6,525 nucleotides of DNA. Source: CAZAMT01 sp964486145 (GTDB lineage Bacteria; Bacteroidota; Bacteroidia; Bacteroidales; JAAAOM01). Positions within the stretch are counted from its first letter, which is position 1. Each line of letters begins with the position of its first letter. This document shows positions 6,454 through 6,525 of the stretch, piece after piece. The notes under the pieces were generated by a model that was given only the letters and a program-made list of their open reading frames with translations, was not told where the DNA came from and searched no databases. The stretch spans positions 1-6,525 of the forward strand of contig CAZAMT010000238.1 in the NCBI GenBank assembly GCA_964486145.1, written 5' to 3'. Position numbers and translations under genes: made by a program.

Positions 6454-6525
6454 TCTGTGACTGATCACTCTCCACTTCTCTCCTCTTTCATCTTCTTAAT
6501 TTATTTTTTATTAATTTGCCCACTG

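Noticed and set aside
6511..6525. Possible C-terminal end (QWAN then TAA) of a minus-strand gene entering from the right edge
   Set aside because: Only four codons are visible and all three frames hit stops soon after, so no frame can be preferred.

Overview
The window reads as a piece of a carbohydrate-degradation gene cluster (polysaccharide utilization type) from a member of the Bacteroidota, perhaps a marine or anaerobic Marinilabiliales-like lineage. The evidence is the gene content (exported GH78 family protein, exported S1-type sulfatase, Tat-exported enolase-superfamily dehydratase), A-rich leaders without Shine-Dalgarno motifs before all three intact genes, and a Bacteroidota-type -7 box. 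The lineage below phylum is a guess. No SusC/SusD pair, regulator or anti-sigma factor lies in the window, so it shows only part of a locus.

All supported genes are on the minus strand, so the transcriptional order runs from high to low coordinates. (1) 6262-6525 is non-coding. It holds a nested inverted-repeat element (6308-6405), an 18-bp near-palindrome (6436-6453) and a pyrimidine-rich stretch (about 6466-6497; purine-rich on the coding strand). (2) 4990-6261 encodes a Tat-exported mandelate racemase/enolase-superfamily protein whose active-site spacing matches D-galactonate dehydratase. (3) After 25 bp, 2181-4964 encodes a secreted GH78 alpha-L-rhamnosidase; the two are very probably co-transcribed. 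(4) The 510-bp stretch 1671-2180 holds no intact gene. It contains the core of a decayed second sulfatase (1722-2066), a 20-bp palindrome and a -7-like box upstream of it, and two imperfect 22-bp direct repeats that bracket it. (5) 60-1670 encodes an intact lipoprotein-type sulfatase of a different subfamily from the remnant. (6) 1-59 holds only a small hairpin.

Functionally, the sulfatase would remove sulfate esters and the GH78 enzyme would release terminal alpha-L-rhamnose in the periplasm, which suits a sulfated, rhamnose-containing glycan such as an ulvan-like algal polysaccharide or a sulfated rhamnogalacturonan. The dehydratase could act on a sugar acid, but its periplasmic location is unusual for such chemistry. 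The substrate assignment is inference from neighbourhood only.

The most interesting points are the multiply deleted sulfatase remnant between direct repeats, the exported dehydratase with a Glu where the reference enzymes have the first Asp metal ligand, and the leader element with competing stems.
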